64,000 nucleotides of DNA, taken from assembly GCA_963662155.1 (NCBI GenBank), contig OY759263.1, positions 298,501-362,500 of the forward strand, written 5' to 3'. Below, piece after piece: positions 59,801 to 64,000 of this stretch (the stretch's first letter is position 1; each line of letters begins with the position of its first letter). The notes beneath the pieces are model-generated. The model saw nothing but the letters and a program-made list of their open reading frames with translations, did not search any database and was not told the origin of the DNA. The position numbers were made by a program, and so were the translations under genes. Source of the DNA: Lamellibrachia columna. Its lineage: Eukaryota > Annelida > Polychaeta > Sabellida > Siboglinidae.

Positions 59801-62800
59801 GCAAAGACATACTAACACACGTACACGGGCACCTACTGGACACCCTCTCAATCCACCTATGTAGGCGGAAAGAACTACCAACACATGTACCCGGGCACCA
59901 CCTGGACACCCTCTCAATCATACCTTGTTGGCAAAGACCTAACAAAACATGTACCCGGGCACCTGCTGGGCACCCTCTCAATTCACCCATGTAGGCGCAA
60001 ATACCTAACAACACATGTACCCAGGTACCTGCTGGGCACCCTCTCAATCCACCCATCTAGGCAAAGACCTAATAACACACGTACACGGGCACTTGCTGGA
60101 CACCCTCTCAATCCACCCATGTAGGCAAAGACCTACCAACACATGTACCCGGCACCTGAAGGACACACTATCAATCCACCCATGTAGGCAAAGGTCTACC
60201 AAAACATGTAACAGTGCACCTGCTGGGCACCCTCTCAATCCACCCATGTAGGCAAAGACCTACCAACACATGTAACCGTGCACCTGATGGACACACCCTC
60301 TCAATCCACCCATGTAGACAAAGACCTACTAAAACATGTACCAGGGCACCTGATGGACAACCTATCATTCCACCCATGTAGGCAAAGACCTACCAAAACA
60401 TGAAAACGGTCACCTGATAGACACCCTCACAATCCACCCATATAAGCAAAGAAATATAAACACATATACCCTGGCACCTGATGGACACCCTCTCAAACCA
60501 CCCATGTATTCAAAGACCTACTAACACATGTACCTGGGCCCCTGATGGACACCCTCTCAATCCACCCATATAGGCAAAGACCTACTAGCACATGTACCCG
60601 GGCACCTGATGGACACCCTGTCAATCCACCCATGTAGGCAAAGACCTACTAACACATGTTCCCAGGAAACTGATGGACACCCTCTCAATCCATTGATGTA
60701 TGCAAAGACCTACCAACACATATACCCGGGCATTTCATGGACACCCTCTCAATCCACCCATGTAAGAAAAGACCTACTAACTCATGTACCCGGGCACCTG
60801 ATGGACACCATCTCAATCCACCCATGTAGAAAAAGACTTACAAAAATATGTACCCGGGCACCTACTGGACACCCTGTTAATCTACCCATGTAGGCGCAAA
60901 GACCTACTAACACATGTACCCGGGCACCTGCTGGGCAGCCTCTCAATCCACCCATGTAGGCAAAGACCTACCAACACACGTACACGGGCACCTGCTTCAC
61001 ACCCTCTCAATCCACCCATGTAGGCAAAGACTTACTAATACATGTACCCTGGCACCTGATGGACACCCTCTCAATCCACCCATATATGCAAAGACCTGGT
61101 AACTCATGTACATGGGCCCCTAATGGACACCCTCTCAATCCACCCCTGTAGGCAAAGACTTACTAACACATGTAACCGGGCACCAGATGGGCACCCTCTC
61201 AATCCACCCATGTAGGCAAAGTCCTACCAACACATCTACCCGGGCTCCTGATGGACACCCTCTCAATCCACCCATGTAAGCAAAGACCTACTAACACATG
61301 TACCCTGGCACTTGATGGACACCCTCTCAATCCACCCATGTAGGCAAAGACTTACTAACACATGTATCCGGGCACCTGGTGGACACCATCTCAATCGACT
61401 AATGAAGAAAAAGACCTACCAAAACATGTACCCGGGAACCTACTGGACACCATCTCAATCCACCCATGTAGGCGCAAAGACCTACTAACACATGTACCCG
61501 GGCACTTGCTGGACACCCTCTCAATCCACCATGTAGGCAAAGACCTACCAAAACATGTACCCGGGCACATTCTGGACACCCTCTCAATCCACCCATGTAG
61601 GCGCAAAGACTTACAAACACACGTACACGGGCACCTACTGGACACCCTCTCAATCCACCCATGTAGGTGCAAAGGCCTACCAAAACATTTACCCGGGCAC
61701 TTGCTAGGCACCCTCTCAATCCACCCATGTAGGCGAAGACCTACCAAAACATGTACCCGGGCACCTGCAGGGCTCCCTCTCAATCCACCCATGTAGGCGC
61801 AAAGATCTACAAACACACGTACACGGGCATCTACTGGACACCCTCTCAATCCAACCATGTAGGCAAAGGCCTACCAAAACATGAACCCGGGCACCTACCG
61901 GACACCCTCTCAATCCAACAATGTAGGAGCAAAGACCTACTAACTCATGTACCCGGGCACATGCTGGACACCCTCTCAATCCACCCATGTAGGCAAAGAC
62001 CTACTAACACACGTACACGGGCACTTGCTGGACACCCTCTCAATCCACCCATGTACGCAAATACCTACTAACACATGTACCCGGCACCAGAAGGACACAC
62101 TATCCATCCACCCATGTAGGCAAAGGTCTACCAAAACATGAACCAGTGCACCTGCTGGGCACCCTCTCAATCCACCCATGTAGGCAAAGACCTACCAAAA
62201 CACGTACACGGGCCCCTATGAACACCCTCTCAATCCACCCATGTAGGCAAAGACCTATCAACACATGTAACCGTGCACCTGATGGACACCCTCTCAATCC
62301 ACCCATGTAGACAAAGACCTACTAAAACATGTACCCGGGCACCTGATGGACAACCTCTCTTTCCACCCATGTAGGCAAAGACCTACCAAAACATGAAAAC
62401 GGTCACCTGATGGACACCCTCTCAATCCACCCATATAAGCAAAGAAATATAAACACATGTAACCTGGCACCTGATGGACACCCTCTCAAACCACCCATGT
62501 ATTCAAAGACCTACTAACACATGTACCCGGGCCCCTGATGGACACCCTCTCAATCCACCCATATAGGCAAAGACATACTAACACATGTACACGGGCACTT
62601 GATGGACACCCTATCAATCCACCCATATAGGCAAAGACCTACTAACACATGTTCCCAGGAAACTGATGGACACCCTCTCAATCCATTGATGTATGCAAAG
62701 ACCTACTAAAACATGTACCCGGGCACCTGCTGGGCACCCTCTCAGTCCACCCATGTAGGCGCAAAGACCTATTAACACTCGTACACGGGCAACTGCTGGG

Positions 62801-64000
62801 CACCCTCTCAATCCGCCCATGTAGTGAATACCTACCAACACACGTACACGAGCACCTGATGGACAACCTCTCAATCCACCCATATAGGCAAAGACCTACC
62901 AAAACATGAACACGGTGACCTAATGGAAACCCTCTCAATCCACCCATGTAAGCAAAGACATACAAAAACATGTACCCTGGCACCTGATGGACACCCTCTC
63001 AATACACACATATAGGCAAATATCTACCAAAACATGTACCCGGGCACATGCCGGCCACCCTCTCAATTTACCCATGTAGGCGCAAAGTCTTACCAACACA
63101 CGTACAAGGGCACCTGATGGACACCCTCTCAATCCACCCATGTAGGCCCAAAGTCGGAGTAACACATGTACCCGGGCACCTGATGGACACCCTCTCAATC
63201 CACCCAAGTAGGAAAAGTCCTACTAACACATGTGCCCGGGCACCTGATGTACACCCTCTCAATCCACCCATGTAGGAAAAGACCTACCAAAACATGTACC
63301 CGGGCACCTGCTAGGTGCCCTCTAAATCCACACATGTAGATGCAAAGACTTACTAACACACGTACACGGGCACTTGATGGACACCCTCTCAATCATGTAC
63401 CCGGGCACCTGCTGGGCACCCTCTCAATCCACCCATGTAGGCGCAAAGACCTACTAACACTCGTACACGGGCACCTGCTGGGCACCCTCTCAATCCACCC
63501 ATGTAGGGAAGACCTACCTACACACGTACACGGGCACCTGATGGACACCCTCTCAATCCACCCATATAGGCAAAGACCTACCAAAACATGAACACGGTCA
63601 CCTAATGGACACCCTCTCAATCCTCCCATGTAAGCAAAGACATACAAACACATGTACCCTGGCAAATGATGGACACCCTCTCAATACACCCATGTAGGCA
63701 AAGATCTATCAAAACATGTACCCGGGCACCTGCTGGGCACCCTCTCAATTTACCCATGTAGGCGCAAAGACTTACCAACACACGTACACGGGCACCTGTT
63801 GGAAACCCTCTCAATCCACCCATGTAGGCCCGAAGTCCTAGTAAAACATGTACCCGGGCACCTGATGGACACCCTCTAAATCCACCCATGTAGGCAAAGA
63901 CCTACCAAATCATGTACCCGGCACCTGCTGGGCACCCTCTAAATCCACCATATAGGCAAAGACCTACTAACACATGTACCCGGGCACCTGATGGACACCC
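50837..64000. repeat. 64/66-bp satellite array, about 200 copies, cut by the right edge
   Basis: Unit CATGTAGGCAAAGACCTACC then AAAACATGTACCCGGGCACC then TGCTGGACACCCTCTCAATC then CACC. A second length class has GGCGCAAAG, GGAGCAAAG or GGTGCAAAG (66 bp). Most units contain the near-palindrome GTACCCGGGCAC with a CCCGGG core. Class-specific variants (ACACGTACACGGGC, GATGGACACC, CTGGGCACC, TGAACACGGTCACC) are arranged in recurring blocks, showing higher-order structure. Frames of 60-177 codons on both strands are repeat artefacts. Confidence 0.98.

Noticed and set aside
50767..63889. About 80 frames with recurring GCPSGARVHVLVGLC or HVPGHLLDTLSIHPC segments
   Set aside because: All are phases of the 64/66-bp satellite; frame starts and stops follow single-unit variants.
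50837..64000. CRISPR array
   Set aside because: No alternation of constant repeats with unique spacers; the entire unit repeats, and the context is eukaryotic.

Overview
This window reads as repeat-dominated nuclear DNA from an animal, most likely a marine invertebrate (mollusc-like is my guess). That inference rests on several decayed CR1/Jockey/Nimb-type LINEs, hAT- and MULE-type DNA transposons, a degenerate ORF of a multi-copy family I know from invertebrate genomes, long (TA)n and (CA)n tracts, and no bacterial gene organisation. I found no intact host protein-coding gene, rRNA or tRNA. Nearly all the long open reading frames are by-products of tandem repeats that happen to lack stop codons.

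Layout. 1-5.4 kb: five adjacent minisatellites (35, 48, 27, 60 and 42 bp units). 6.0-6.4 kb: two small minisatellites. 6.7-9.4 kb: a minus-strand LINE (A) with endonuclease and reverse transcriptase (RT), interrupted by 50-bp and 13-bp arrays. 10.3-11.25 kb: a pure (CCCG)92 tract and a 34-bp repeat. 12.3-12.8 kb: a compound alternating purine-pyrimidine tract. 12.9-15.3 kb: a minus-strand LINE C-terminus (F) split by a 25-bp array. 16.5-20.4 kb: a 30-bp minisatellite split by minus-strand LINE B, which carries a 57-bp and an 88-bp array. 22.6-32.4 kb: a candidate 9.7 kb DNA transposon with long inverted ends. It holds an 80-copy 57-bp array and a broken ORF containing a 34-bp array, and its right end contains a 10-copy 30-bp array. 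36.7-47.3 kb: three copies of one CR1-like LINE family (C), a minus-strand LINE fragment, and a hAT element containing a MULE that itself contains a (TA)n palindrome. 49.4-50.1 kb: another minus-strand LINE 3' end. 50.8-64.0 kb: about 200 copies of a 64/66-bp satellite running off the window.

Main theme. At least six arrays lie inside transposable-element sequence, and for five the seed is recognisable: RT motif A, the RT motif B/IND block, the C-terminal WNRLP block, the C-terminal RHVCRM block, and a segment that is single-copy in the opposite inverted end of the same transposon. This suggests local segmental amplification of mobile-element DNA that repeatedly creates new minisatellites. 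I infer this from reading the sequence by eye; no alignment or database search was run, and copy numbers are span divided by unit length.
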